This document shows positions 45,502 to 54,656 of a DNA stretch of 64,000 bases, in pieces; the stretch's first letter is position 1; each line of letters starts with the position of its first letter. Source of the stretch: Candidatus Enterococcus huntleyi (GTDB lineage Bacteria; Bacillota; Bacilli; Lactobacillales; Enterococcaceae); NCBI RefSeq assembly GCF_009933175.1, contig NZ_MAEJ01000001.1, positions 20,236 to 84,235 of the forward strand, written 5' to 3'. The translations under genes were made by a program, and so were the position numbers. The notes under the pieces are model-generated. The model was not told where the DNA came from. It ran no database searches and saw only the letters and a list, made by a program, of their open reading frames with translations.

Positions 45502-45876
45502 ATGGAGAAAAAGAAGGATTCAACTATGAAAAAATTAACTAGATTGGTCTCAACGACTTCTCAAAGCTTTTTGGATGCTTTTATTAATGACTCTGGTGAT
45601 CAGCGTGTGCAAAAGCAGATGACAGCTGACATCGTGAAGAAACTCCAGAAGGCTGCTGCTCAGAAAAGTTTAGTGGTACTTCAAGTCCAAGAAGAGCCGC
45701 ATAATCCTAAAGCTAAGGTCATTTCAGGTTGGATTGCTACCAAAACGGTAGGAAAAGATACAGTGGTTTTACGTGATCAATCTCAGGAGCAACAGATGCA
45801 TATGGTCTCTATTGCTCAAATTAAAAAGATTAGTGTGCTTTCGACCAAAGGGTCAGAAGAACGTATGACAAAATAG
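45502..45876 (+). CDS. Hypothetical protein
   Basis: A 124-residue basic, soluble protein with no domain I recognise. It has a lysine-rich amino terminus (MEKKKDSTMKKLTR), a helical middle and a beta-rich carboxy half (VISGWIATKTVGKDTVVLRD, then MHMVSIAQIKKISVL) that looks like a small beta barrel. ATG 45502 lies eight bases after AAGGAGG; two upstream ATG codons are possible. It is preceded by a minisatellite and followed by a terminator, so it is a separate unit. Confidence 0.7.
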   Translation: MEKKKDSTMKKLTRLVSTTSQSFLDAFINDSGDQRVQKQMTADIVKKLQKAAAQKSLVVLQVQEEPHNPKAKVISGWIATKTVGKDTVVLRDQSQEQQMHMVSIAQIKKISVLSTKGSEERMTK

Positions 45877-45916
45877 ATGAATAGTCACACAAATAATAGA
45901 TAGATAGTCAAACAAA

Positions 45917-45956
45917 AAGTTCAGTGAAACGTTACGTATTCACTGGGCTTTTTTTG
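45917..45956 (+). terminator. Terminator before the WxL cluster
   Basis: AAGTTCAGTGAA (45917-45928) pairs with TTCACTGGGCTT (45939-45950) and ends in a seven-T run. Confidence 0.85.
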
Positions 45957-46212
45957 TTGTGTAGACCAAATGCTTAACTGGTGTTGGCTGTCTTTCTAGA
46001 TTTCGATTATTTGAACGCTGTAATTAGTAAACTATAGTTATTTTTAGCGAATTATTTGTTAGTTATTTAGAATAGTTATTTCAAAATATTTTTTCTTTAG
46101 AAAAAATGTTGAAATAATATCATGACTTAACTTGTTTATACTAGAGAGTGTAAAGGAGAAAGTTGGATAAAGGGTTTATAGAATGAAATAGTCTAAGGCA
46201 ATGTTTTGAAAG

Positions 46213-46279
46213 GACTCGTGAGGTGCTGGTATCGAACACGCGGATACAAGGGCCTCTTAACAAACAGGAAAAACGAGTC
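46213..46279 (+). promoter_or_regulatory. Structured leader element of the WxL operon
   Basis: Three nested helices are visible: GACTCGT (46213-46219) with ACGAGTC (46273-46279), GAGG (46220-46223) with CCTC (46253-46256), and GTATC (46229-46233) with GATAC (46243-46247). It sits in a long gene-free interval (45957-46613), about 70 bp after a TATACT (46137-46142). It may be a cis-acting RNA. I do not recognise the class. Confidence 0.4.
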
Positions 46280-46613
46280 TGAAGGCAGCTATAGAGAACC
46301 TAGTTTTGACAGGACAGCTGACTTAATTAGCAGATCTTTGCTTAGTCGAAGATGATTTTCACAGATGGAACAAGCAGATACATATCTTTTGCTAATGGGG
46401 TCAGGAAAGCCTCATCAAAAAAATAGCAGCAACAAAGCACCCCGGCTAGATTGTTCGATGAACAACTACCATCTTCTTCGTTACATTAAAGGGTTTGACA
46501 AAAGCGCTCTCTGTGCCGTTCATTCGGAAAAAATTAAGGGATGCTAGCTGAATGTCTGATCCTTGAACCAATCGTTTATGAGAACCTATGTCATTGATAC
46601 AGGAGGTGAAAAA

Positions 46614-49600
46614 GTGAAGAAAAGGAAACTAGAAAAACTTTTTTCAGCTGCTTTAGTTGGCTTACTGTTATTTCATCCAACAACTTTCCTGGCAATTACT
46701 GCTGATTCAGGAACTGATTTAGCAAAAGAAGGACAACAGGAAAGTCAACGAGCTACTTTAGATACGAATGTTTTACCGAGCAGTCTAGAGGAGTATGGGG
46801 TAAGAGCAGTTGAAGCAACAAGTGGTAGCCTTAATGAGGGAGAGATGAAACAAAGCGCAGAGAATCATTCTAAGGGGGAAGAAGGATTAGCTGCAGGGGT
46901 GAGTGAACAGGTCGACGGAAGCCAAAAAACTGAGTCTGATACTAAAAACTCAGAGAATGTGGGCATTTCTGGAGATCCGGCAAGTCAGGATATTCAAGAA
47001 GTACAAGAAGTACAGGAAAATCAAGATAGCCAAGTGGACAATGGAGTCCAGGAGGGACAAGAGAATCCTGAGGTTAAAGAAAATCCGGCAAGTGAAACAG
47101 GTCAAGATACAGGCCAAAGCTCAGAGACGCCAGTGAGTTCGGCTGCCACAGAAGAATCTGCTAGTACAGAAGATTCAAGTGAGACAGAGGAGTCGGACAA
47201 AAAGGAAAAGACGGTTGAAAAAACACCACGAGCAACTGTTGTGCAAGTCTCAACGGGTGAAGAGTTGAAAAACGCCTATAACAATCAGGCGGTTACAGCG
47301 GTTTCATTTACCAGAGACATCGTTATTTCAGGGAATATTCTGACGGAGCGGTCAACGTCCTTCTCGATTGAAGGGAATGGCTATAAGTTAGATTTAGGTG
47401 GCTCGCTCTTTAAAGTCAAACTAGCTTCTACGGCGGTTATGGATATTAGAAATATTTCTGAGATTAAATCCAGTAGTGTTTCGACTCTTCAAGGAGTGGT
47501 TCATTATAGCGATGTGCTAGCAACTGCTGTTTCAGGGTGGGAGATTAACTTTACCAATGTGCGTAGTCACGAGGATAATGTGATCCGGATTGCTTCGGTT
47601 CCAGGTGCGCAACTGAATTTGGCTGGTGAGATTTATTGGAAAACGCGTTCGGAGATGGCCTTGATTGATGGCGTCTATATTGCTCCCAATGCGAAGGTTA
47701 CGGCGATTAAACAGCCCATTCACGATGATCGCTCATTCTTTTGGTATTCAAAATCCAATATGACCCAAGCGACTTCTGGTTCACGTAAATTTGAAGTGGG
47801 TGAGAATGCTACAGCCAATTTTAAAATGACTGGATCAGGCTATCTATATCCGGTGGTTTTTGCTTACTATACGGAGCTACGATTAAAAAAAGGTGCCAGC
47901 TTTAATGCAACGATGCCGGGCAATGCTTGGCGGAGTGACTACTATAATAGTAGTTTTATTGCGGAAGGGAATAACCGAATTAATTTGACTTCACTAACTT
48001 CAGGAAGTGCGCCGGTCGCGTTTGGTTCTGCTGTAAGTCCCGCAGTAGATTCTTATTTTTCAGTGGGACCACAGAGCGAATTGTATGTGATTGGTGCTAC
48101 AAATAGACCCTTGTTCAATACTACATCGGCTATTGATGCGGCTCGGATGAATGTCATAATTGATAATCCTAAGAGTTATGACCTGAGAAATTATTCTAGT
48201 GGGACAACAGTTAATTCAAGTATTGCAAATGCCAATATCAAAACTTTTCAGATTAAAAATTCTGATATCGGCACTTGGAGACTTGCAACCAATGCGGATG
48301 GACCTGCAGATTATTTAGCAGAAGCAGCGACGATCACGCAGACCAATGGGACTGTGACTTCAACTACGGATAGCACACTTTCTTCTTATTTTCCAACGGC
48401 TGGAATTAGAAGAATTTCTGGGCTAAATCAGGACCCAGAGCTGAAATTCAATTCAGTGACAGATGCCGATAAATCAGTCAAAGCTAGAGTTATTCTTGGC
48501 TACAGTCCTGATAATAACGGAATGGCTGATGACGGCAGTGTCAATTATATTCCTGTCTATGCTGGGAAGGACCAAGCGAAAGCCGATATCACAGATTCAT
48601 TAGGGACTAAATTTACTGATTTGACCACAGATGCTAATGGGTACGTGAAGACGACAGGAACGCAATTTCAGATGAAAAATAAAACAGTAACGGGAAGCGC
48701 CAAAAGGGGGGGCCGAAGTTCTGTTGAACAAGCAACTAGTACGGTGATTGATGTGACGCCACCGAATCCAACAGGATTAGCTGGTGGTTCGTCAATTATC
48801 GCGCCGACAACCAAAACTTTATCTGGCTCAACTGAGGCAGGCGCTAAAATTACCTTGTATAAAAATGGTTCTTTAACCAGTGTCACAGCCACGGCTGATG
48901 CCAGCGGGAGATTTAATTTGACGCTACCGAGCATTGTTTCTGGTGATAAATTGCAAGTGATTGCGACAGATAATGCTGGACTAGCTAATGTTGAAGACCG
49001 ACCAACGACCAATAGTGCCAGTGGGAATAAAAACCCTCTGACGGCTCTTTCTTATCGAGAGGCAGTCTTTAATGCGGGACCGATTGTGACGGTTGGCTTA
49101 GCGGCAACTATTACAGCTGATGATGTGACAATCAACAAAGGGGCCTCATTTAATCCACTGAGTGCTAATAATAACTTGAGTGCCAGAGATATCGATGGTA
49201 GCAATATCACCAGTAAAATTACCGTAAAAAGTAATTCCGTGAACGTCAATGTGCCGGGGACTTATGAAGTCGTCTATCAAGTGACGGGCAATAACAGCGT
49301 CACGATTACGAAGGCAATTACTGTGACAGTTAAAGGTGGCGGAGTTGTTATTGGTGATGCAGTGATTAAAATTGAAAATAAAAATAGGCGTATTCGACAA
49401 TTTCTCAATAATTTTAATCCTTTAGACGGAGTTAAAGCGACGGATGGCGACGGAACAGAAATTACCCACAAGATTGCAATAACCTATAACGATGTGGATA
49501 CACAATTGCCAGGAAATTACGTCGTCTATTTTGCGGTGACTGGGGCAAATGGTAATCGAGTGACGGATTATATTCTGGTTGAAGTCTACAAAATGGAAGG

Positions 49601-50483
49601 ACCAGAGATTATTGCCGAGGACATAACTCTTTATATAGGTCAGTCCTTTGATCCGATTACTCATGCTCAGTTTATTAATATTGATGGTACACCGATGCCC
49701 GTAGAATATTTAACGGAAGACTATAATGTCGATACCTCAAAAGTAGGCGAATATGAAGTGATTTACTTTGCTATTAGTGAGATTGATTATTCATATTCTA
49801 GTAAAACAATCATCGTAAGGGTTATAGAATGGCCGGCAAAGATTGATGCACCGGAAGTTTTGGAGCTGTATGTTGGCACAACGTTTGATCCAAAAAATCA
49901 TGCCACCGCTAGCGATAGTGATGGAACTGATTTGACGAACCAACTAATCGTTGCCTCGAATACGGTTAATACTGAGACCGAAGGTGAAGGGCAAGTCGTC
50001 TACAAAGTTACGGGTAGGAATGAAGAGGAAGTCACGTTTACGATGCGCGTGATTGTCTTGAAGCGACCGCAGGAAACGAGCTTTATTAGTTATCCGGAGC
50101 GTATCTCATTTGGTCAAATTGAAGCGTCTAACCAAGAACAAAATGTCTTTGGTCAGCTGAGTGAAGCCTTAATTGTTAAAGATCAACGGGAAAATCAAGC
50201 GAATCATTTGAAAATTAAAGTACAGGAAATCACTCCGTTGACTTCAAGTGAGACGGCAGAAACATTGGCCGGCTACACATATTTCCAAAAAGATGGGCAG
50301 AAAACTTTCATCACGCAAGATCAAGTAATCGTTGCGACAAAGGATGACGCAGCTGAAGAGTTTAATGTCAGTCAATTTTGGCAAGCAGATGGAGAAGGAA
50401 TCTATCTTTCTCTACCAGTTGAAAACCAACGAGTAGGCTCTTACCATGGGAAATACAGCTGGAGCATTGAGGATACCCCATAG
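46614..50483 (+). CDS. Large secreted WxL-type surface protein with Ig-like repeats
   Basis: A 1289-residue exported protein. A signal peptide (about 1-30) precedes a low-complexity acidic Ser/Glu/Gln region (30-205). A long beta-rich segment, probably pectate-lyase-like beta-helix, spans about 209-560. A Big-type domain at about 714-790 starts VTPPNPTG. Four DUF5011-like Ig repeats span about 832-1148, each with a DGT/DGS turn and a G-Y-V-V-Y-type strand. The tail resembles a WxL domain and ends YSWSIEDTP, like the last strand of the short WxL proteins downstream. GTG 46614 follows AGGAGGTG. It is a probable adhesin held non-covalently on the wall and the first gene of the cluster. Confidence 0.85.
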   Translation: MKKRKLEKLFSAALVGLLLFHPTTFLAITADSGTDLAKEGQQESQRATLDTNVLPSSLEEYGVRAVEATSGSLNEGEMKQSAENHSKGEEGLAAGVSEQVDGSQKTESDTKNSENVGISGDPASQDIQEVQEVQENQDSQVDNGVQEGQENPEVKENPASETGQDTGQSSETPVSSAATEESASTEDSSETEESDKKEKTVEKTPRATVVQVSTGEELKNAYNNQAVTAVSFTRDIVISGNILTERSTSFSIEGNGYKLDLGGSLFKVKLASTAVMDIRNISEIKSSSVSTLQGVVHYSDVLATAVSGWEINFTNVRSHEDNVIRIASVPGAQLNLAGEIYWKTRSEMALIDGVYIAPNAKVTAIKQPIHDDRSFFWYSKSNMTQATSGSRKFEVGENATANFKMTGSGYLYPVVFAYYTELRLKKGASFNATMPGNAWRSDYYNSSFIAEGNNRINLTSLTSGSAPVAFGSAVSPAVDSYFSVGPQSELYVIGATNRPLFNTTSAIDAARMNVIIDNPKSYDLRNYSSGTTVNSSIANANIKTFQIKNSDIGTWRLATNADGPADYLAEAATITQTNGTVTSTTDSTLSSYFPTAGIRRISGLNQDPELKFNSVTDADKSVKARVILGYSPDNNGMADDGSVNYIPVYAGKDQAKADITDSLGTKFTDLTTDANGYVKTTGTQFQMKNKTVTGSAKRGGRSSVEQATSTVIDVTPPNPTGLAGGSSIIAPTTKTLSGSTEAGAKITLYKNGSLTSVTATADASGRFNLTLPSIVSGDKLQVIATDNAGLANVEDRPTTNSASGNKNPLTALSYREAVFNAGPIVTVGLAATITADDVTINKGASFNPLSANNNLSARDIDGSNITSKITVKSNSVNVNVPGTYEVVYQVTGNNSVTITKAITVTVKGGGVVIGDAVIKIENKNRRIRQFLNNFNPLDGVKATDGDGTEITHKIAITYNDVDTQLPGNYVVYFAVTGANGNRVTDYILVEVYKMEGPEIIAEDITLYIGQSFDPITHAQFINIDGTPMPVEYLTEDYNVDTSKVGEYEVIYFAISEIDYSYSSKTIIVRVIEWPAKIDAPEVLELYVGTTFDPKNHATASDSDGTDLTNQLIVASNTVNTETEGEGQVVYKVTGRNEEEVTFTMRVIVLKRPQETSFISYPERISFGQIEASNQEQNVFGQLSEALIVKDQRENQANHLKIKVQEITPLTSSETAETLAGYTYFQKDGQKTFITQDQVIVATKDDAAEEFNVSQFWQADGEGIYLSLPVENQRVGSYHGKYSWSIEDTP

Positions 50484-50499
50484 AAGAAAGGATGAGAAG

Positions 50500-50988
50500 A
50501 TGAAAAAAATAGGCAGTCTATTACTCGTCGTATCTATTCTTTTCACTTCTGGGGGCATGATTACCTATGCAAGTGAGGGGTACGACTCAAATGCTGTCAC
50601 TGGTTTTTATGGAAAATATGTAGCACCTAATCCAGATGACAAAGATCCAGATAATATTGTTGATCAGGATCCTGATGATAAGAATCAGGGGAACGATAAC
50701 GGGAATGGCAAAGATTCTGGTAATGATTCTGGAAACGGAGCTGGGAATGATTCTGGAAGTGGCGTTGGAGACGGCGTCGGAAATGGAACGGGTAACGGAA
50801 CAGATACTGGTTCGAAGGGCAGAGTTGATGTACCTGCGGGTCCAATCTATGCAAAACCGACTTATCCAGTGATTCCTAAAGCAGGAGATCATTCATATGG
50901 TCTCTATCAAATGATTGGCGGATTGTTATTTTCAATCTGTCTGTGGGGAGTCTACTGGTTGAGTAAAAGGCGGGTGTCACATGGCTAA
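50500..50988 (+). CDS. Small wall-anchored protein with IPKAG sorting signal (CscD-like)
   Basis: A 162-residue protein with a signal peptide, an Asp/Asn/Gly-rich low-complexity middle (repeated GNDSGNG-type units, about 45-115) and a carboxy sorting signal: VIPKAGD, a hydrophobic helix and a KRR tail. The motif is IPKAG rather than LPxTG. Csc/WxL clusters usually contain one short LPxTG protein of this kind. The dedicated sortase is encoded at the end of the cluster. ATG 50500 follows AAAGGATGAG; it overlaps the next gene by 8 bp. Confidence 0.8.
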   Translation: MKKIGSLLLVVSILFTSGGMITYASEGYDSNAVTGFYGKYVAPNPDDKDPDNIVDQDPDDKNQGNDNGNGKDSGNDSGNGAGNDSGSGVGDGVGNGTGNGTDTGSKGRVDVPAGPIYAKPTYPVIPKAGDHSYGLYQMIGGLLFSICLWGVYWLSKRRVSHG

Positions 50989-51703
50989 TGTAAAGAAATT
51001 GATTGGCTCACTGATTCTAGTGGCGACAATTATTCACAGTCCACTGGCGTTTGCTGCGGAAGAACAAAGTCAGATTGAGTCGGAGAATCAGGTCTCAGTC
51101 ATTAGTGGTGAGAGTCAAGGAAGTCCCTTGGATCCATTGAATCCTGAGCCTAATCGGCCGATTGAACCGGTGAATCCTTTACCGGGGACGCCAGAAACGG
51201 GAACGGGTGGCAACTTGAGTATTGATTTTGCTTCCAATTTCCAATTTGGTCAACATCCGGTTTCGACGAAAGAAACAGAATTTTTTGCTGATCCACAGTA
51301 TTTAGTGGGCGGCGAGGCACGACCGAATTTCATTCAGATTACAGATGTTAGAGGAACGGGCACTGGCTGGCAATTAACGGCTATTCAATCGCCTTTCGAA
51401 ACGGAGACAAAAACAATTTTACGAGGGAGTGTCTTATCTTTTGAGAATCTCTCGGTGTTATCAGAGCGAGTGTCAGAAAATGGACCGACGTTGTCTGCAC
51501 CTAGAATTGAATTTGTTCCAGGAGAGGAAACCGCGATTGCTTCAGCAGGAGCTAGTCAGGGCATGGGCACTTGGATTATTCGTATGGGTCAGTCTGAAGC
51601 TGAGGCGGCGAATAGTGTCAAAGTCGATGTACTCAATGAAACCGTTCGATTGAAGAACCTTTATACGACTAAAATACAATGGGTGTTGAAAGATACACCG
51701 TAA
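50981..51703 (+). CDS. WxL-domain cell-surface protein 1
   Basis: A 240-residue WxL protein. The signal peptide ends near AFA, followed by a Pro-rich spacer (PLNPEPNRPIEP) and the WxL domain starting LSIDFASNFQFG. The first WxL motif is GTGWQLTAI and the distal one is IQWVLKDTP. WxL domains bind peptidoglycan non-covalently. It overlaps the preceding gene by 8 bp and is 16 bp from the next paralogue. Confidence 0.92.
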   Translation: MANVKKLIGSLILVATIIHSPLAFAAEEQSQIESENQVSVISGESQGSPLDPLNPEPNRPIEPVNPLPGTPETGTGGNLSIDFASNFQFGQHPVSTKETEFFADPQYLVGGEARPNFIQITDVRGTGTGWQLTAIQSPFETETKTILRGSVLSFENLSVLSERVSENGPTLSAPRIEFVPGEETAIASAGASQGMGTWIIRMGQSEAEAANSVKVDVLNETVRLKNLYTTKIQWVLKDTP

Positions 51704-51719
51704 AACAAGGAGGAGACAG

Positions 51720-52502
51720 ATGAAGAAGCAAGTTGCGTATAGTTTACTTACGACCCTCATTTTATCTGGCATGGGCATCAGTGCATCTGCGGCGGAACAA
51801 TCAATCACTTCAAATGGTGTGGTGGAATTTATTCCGGGAACAGGGATTACTGAGCCGATTGATCCAGATGTTGATCCGACAAATCCTGAGACTGTTGGAC
51901 CGGTGACACCGATTGACCCAACAGATCCTGAAGGAAAGCCAACACCAGGAACGGCGGGGCCTTTGAGTATTGATTTTGCCTCATCGTTTGATTTTGGTTT
52001 AAACAAAATTACCAATAAAACAATGGATTATTATGCGCGTGCGCAAAAGTTTTCTAATGGAACTGCGGCTAGAGCTAATTACGTTCAAGTGAGCGATAAT
52101 CGTGGAACGAATGCTGGCTGGCAGCTAACAGTTACCCAACAAACGCAATTAACGGCAACCACCAAAACAGCGAATGATGTTTTAACAGGAGCCGTGATTT
52201 CACTGAGTGAGGCGGCTGTCAACAGCTTGGCAACTAGTGCTGCACCAACACCGGAGGCTCAAGTAAAATTGACTCCTGGGGAACCTGAAAAAGTGACGAC
52301 GGCGGCGAAAGATACCGGTGCTGGAACGTGGGTCACTAAGTGGGGCAGTGTTGAGGAAGTAACGGAAAAGAATGCGGCGGGCGAAGAGAGCCAAGTAGCG
52401 GTGAACAAAGCGGTAAAATTAACGATTCCGGGTGCCACTGCGAAGGATGCAGTGAAGTATGCGTCTGTCTTAACATGGACACTGAGCGATGTACCTTTGT
52501 AA
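51720..52502 (+). CDS. WxL-domain cell-surface protein 2
   Basis: A 260-residue WxL protein with a signal peptide ending at SAA, a Pro/Asp/Thr spacer (DPDVDPTNPETVGPVTP) and a WxL domain with LSIDFASSFDFG, GWQLTVTQ and the final LTWTLSDVP. AAGGAGGAG precedes the ATG. It is paralogous to its two neighbours; all share the spacer-plus-domain plan but differ in the exposed loops. Confidence 0.93.
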   Translation: MKKQVAYSLLTTLILSGMGISASAAEQSITSNGVVEFIPGTGITEPIDPDVDPTNPETVGPVTPIDPTDPEGKPTPGTAGPLSIDFASSFDFGLNKITNKTMDYYARAQKFSNGTAARANYVQVSDNRGTNAGWQLTVTQQTQLTATTKTANDVLTGAVISLSEAAVNSLATSAAPTPEAQVKLTPGEPEKVTTAAKDTGAGTWVTKWGSVEEVTEKNAAGEESQVAVNKAVKLTIPGATAKDAVKYASVLTWTLSDVPL

Positions 52503-52556
52503 GCAACAGGACGAAAAAAACGATAAAAAACTAAAAACAGACAGGGGAAATTTAAA

Positions 52557-53285
52557 ATGAAAAAAAGTTCAATTATCTTAGCGAGTGCGATTTTATTAAG
52601 CAGTTTAACAGGGGTAGCGGCAAATGCAGCGCCAGCAATTTATGAAACAAATGGTCAAATCGAATTTACTGAGGCTACTGGTGTAACAAAACCGTTGGAC
52701 CCAGATAATCCAGATACAGGAGTGACACCGAAAGATCCGACAAAACCAGATGGAACACCAACGGAGGGAACACCGGGACCATTAAGTATCGACTTTGCTT
52801 CAAGCTTGATATTTGGCCAACAAGAAATTACGTCAGAAACAAAGACTTATTTTGCTGAATTACAGAAAGCAACAGATAAAGAGGGTGCTGAAATTTCACG
52901 TCCTAACTATGTTCAGGTCAGTGATAACCGTGGAACAGAAACTGGTTGGGTTTTAACAGTTAAACAAGATGGTCAATTCAAAACATCTAGTGGTGTTGAA
53001 TTGGCTAGTGCTAAAATCACTCTAGGTGACGGAACATTAGCGACAAATTCGACTTCAGCACATCCAACCGCTACTGCAAGTATCGCATTAGACCCAGCAG
53101 GTGCTGAAGAAACAGTAATGATCGCCGCTGCAGGTCAAGGGGCTGGAACGTATATCACTAAATGGGGGGCTGATGCAGCAAGTGCTGTTGAAAGTATCTC
53201 ACTAGAGGTTCCTGGTGGATCTAAGAAAGAAAAAGCTGTTTATTCAACAAAACTTATTTGGTCATTAGCAGACGTACCAGCGTAA
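52557..53285 (+). CDS. WxL-domain cell-surface protein 3
   Basis: A 242-residue WxL protein with a signal peptide ending at ANA, a spacer (DPDNPDTGVTPKDP) and a domain with LSIDFASSLIFG, GWVLTVKQ and LIWSLADVP. GGGGAAAT gives the ribosome site. It is the last of three tandem paralogues and is followed by a stable hairpin. Confidence 0.93.
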   Translation: MKKSSIILASAILLSSLTGVAANAAPAIYETNGQIEFTEATGVTKPLDPDNPDTGVTPKDPTKPDGTPTEGTPGPLSIDFASSLIFGQQEITSETKTYFAELQKATDKEGAEISRPNYVQVSDNRGTETGWVLTVKQDGQFKTSSGVELASAKITLGDGTLATNSTSAHPTATASIALDPAGAEETVMIAAAGQGAGTYITKWGADAASAVESISLEVPGGSKKEKAVYSTKLIWSLADVPA

Positions 53286-53304
53286 ATATATTTTTTAGAG
53301 TCGT

Positions 53305-53333
53305 GACTGGGTGGAGCAGCGTCTCCCCCAGTC
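53305..53333 (+). terminator. GC-rich hairpin after the third WxL gene
   Basis: GACTGGGTGGAG (53305-53316) pairs with CTCCCCCAGTC (53323-53333) with one bulge, extended by AGAGT/ACTCT arms. There is no T run, so it may be an mRNA-stabilising or partial terminator. The rest of 53334-53585 holds no gene. Confidence 0.55.
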
Positions 53334-53585
53334 AGCGTTACTCTGATGAACAAGTTTTTGAAAAAAAGCGTTATACAAGATATGCGACATCATTTTAAGA
53401 TTCAGATAATAAGCCAAAGCTCATTCAAATTTGAGTGATTAAGTAGGGAACACGTTGATCAAATCGAGCGTTTCGTGCTTTTTATTCGTTTAGTGAGTTT
53501 TGTCATATTAGCTAGAATGGGAAGTGAATCGTTCCGAGTCACTTTATCAGTTGATATATATAAATTTTATTAGGAGAGACATGCG

Positions 53586-54656
53586 ATGAAAAAACTAGTT
53601 GTTTTACTATTTACTTTAGCAATTTTTGGAGGGGCCAAAGCGGTCGAGGCAGCAGAACTGAATTTTTCTGTTGAAACGATTCCTTCTGAGTACCAAGTGG
53701 ACGAGAAAAAGACCTATTTGGATTTACGCTTGGCACCGAAGCAAGAACGAGAAGAACGGTTTATTTTGACTAATGGGACGGCGAATCCAGTTGACTTGGA
53801 GATCATTATCAATCATGCAGTCACGAATATGAATGGCGTGGCTAACTACAGTGCAGGTGAAACGAAGAATACGGATGGCTTGGTCTATATGATTGAAGAT
53901 TTGGTGACGTATGAGAAGACGGTCAGCATCCCAGCGAACAGTAGTGTCACTTACCCAATCACCATTAAAATGCCGGACAAGGAGTATGAGGGTGTATTAG
54001 CCGGCGGGGTGACATTTAAAGAGGTGAGCAAAACAGAGACTGCGGAATCGACTGATGCAAAAGGTATGGCCATCGAAAATGAATTTTCTTTTGTGAAAGG
54101 CTTGGTGTTGCATGGCAAAGAGGGGGAGATTCTACCTGAATTGAACTTGATAGCTGCGCATCCTACACAAATAAATGGCCGCAACGCTTTTACTACGACG
54201 ATTCAAAATAAGCAACCAATCTATGTCAGCCAAGTGGCAGTAATAAGTGAAATCGTCAAAAAAGGCACGACAGAAGTCTTGTATACAAATCAAAAAGAAA
54301 ATATGCAGATGGTGCCTAATTCCCATATGGATTTCCCAACTCCTTTGAATGGGAAAAAGTTAGAAGCTGGAGATTATACAGCCAAGGTGACGGTCTATGC
54401 AGGAAAAGATGATGCCGGGGAGTATACTTACAAAAACTTGGCGGAAGAGGACGAAACGTATACTGATAAATGGGAATTCAGTAAGGATTTTACGGTCAAG
54501 GCAGAGGAAGCGAAGAAGCTCAACAAGAAAGATGTCAGCATTCCTGAAGATAATTCCAACGTGATGTATATCCTTTTAGGCATTTCTTTCTTGGTTATTT
54601 TGATACTGCTAGTCATTATTTTGAGAAAACGAAGCCATGAAAATAAAGCCAAATAA
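53586..54656 (+). CDS. WxL-interacting protein (DUF916/DUF3324)
   Basis: A 356-residue membrane-anchored protein. A signal peptide ends near EAA, then a DUF916 domain (FSVETIPSEYQVDEKKTYLDLRL) and a DUF3324 domain (about 165-300) precede a single carboxy-terminal helix (about 320-342) and a basic tail. Such proteins bind WxL domains and peptidoglycan and belong to the standard set of the cluster (CscA-like). GGAGAGACATGCG precedes the ATG. It overlaps the sortase gene by 20 bp. Confidence 0.92.
   Translation: MKKLVVLLFTLAIFGGAKAVEAAELNFSVETIPSEYQVDEKKTYLDLRLAPKQEREERFILTNGTANPVDLEIIINHAVTNMNGVANYSAGETKNTDGLVYMIEDLVTYEKTVSIPANSSVTYPITIKMPDKEYEGVLAGGVTFKEVSKTETAESTDAKGMAIENEFSFVKGLVLHGKEGEILPELNLIAAHPTQINGRNAFTTTIQNKQPIYVSQVAVISEIVKKGTTEVLYTNQKENMQMVPNSHMDFPTPLNGKKLEAGDYTAKVTVYAGKDDAGEYTYKNLAEEDETYTDKWEFSKDFTVKAEEAKKLNKKDVSIPEDNSNVMYILLGISFLVILILLVIILRKRSHENKAK

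Noticed and set aside
46365..46547. A 60-codon plus-strand frame in the WxL leader
   Set aside because: No Shine-Dalgarno sequence precedes its ATG, and the peptide has no signal, helix or domain pattern.
48668..49664. Several minus-strand frames of 64-114 codons under the large WxL protein
   Set aside because: They are antisense shadows of biased Ig-repeat codons without start signals.
50587..50892. Overlapping frames on both strands across the Asn/Gly/Asp-rich gene
   Set aside because: They arise from the low-complexity repeat of the sortase-substrate gene; the plus-strand frame with a signal peptide and sorting signal is the credible one.
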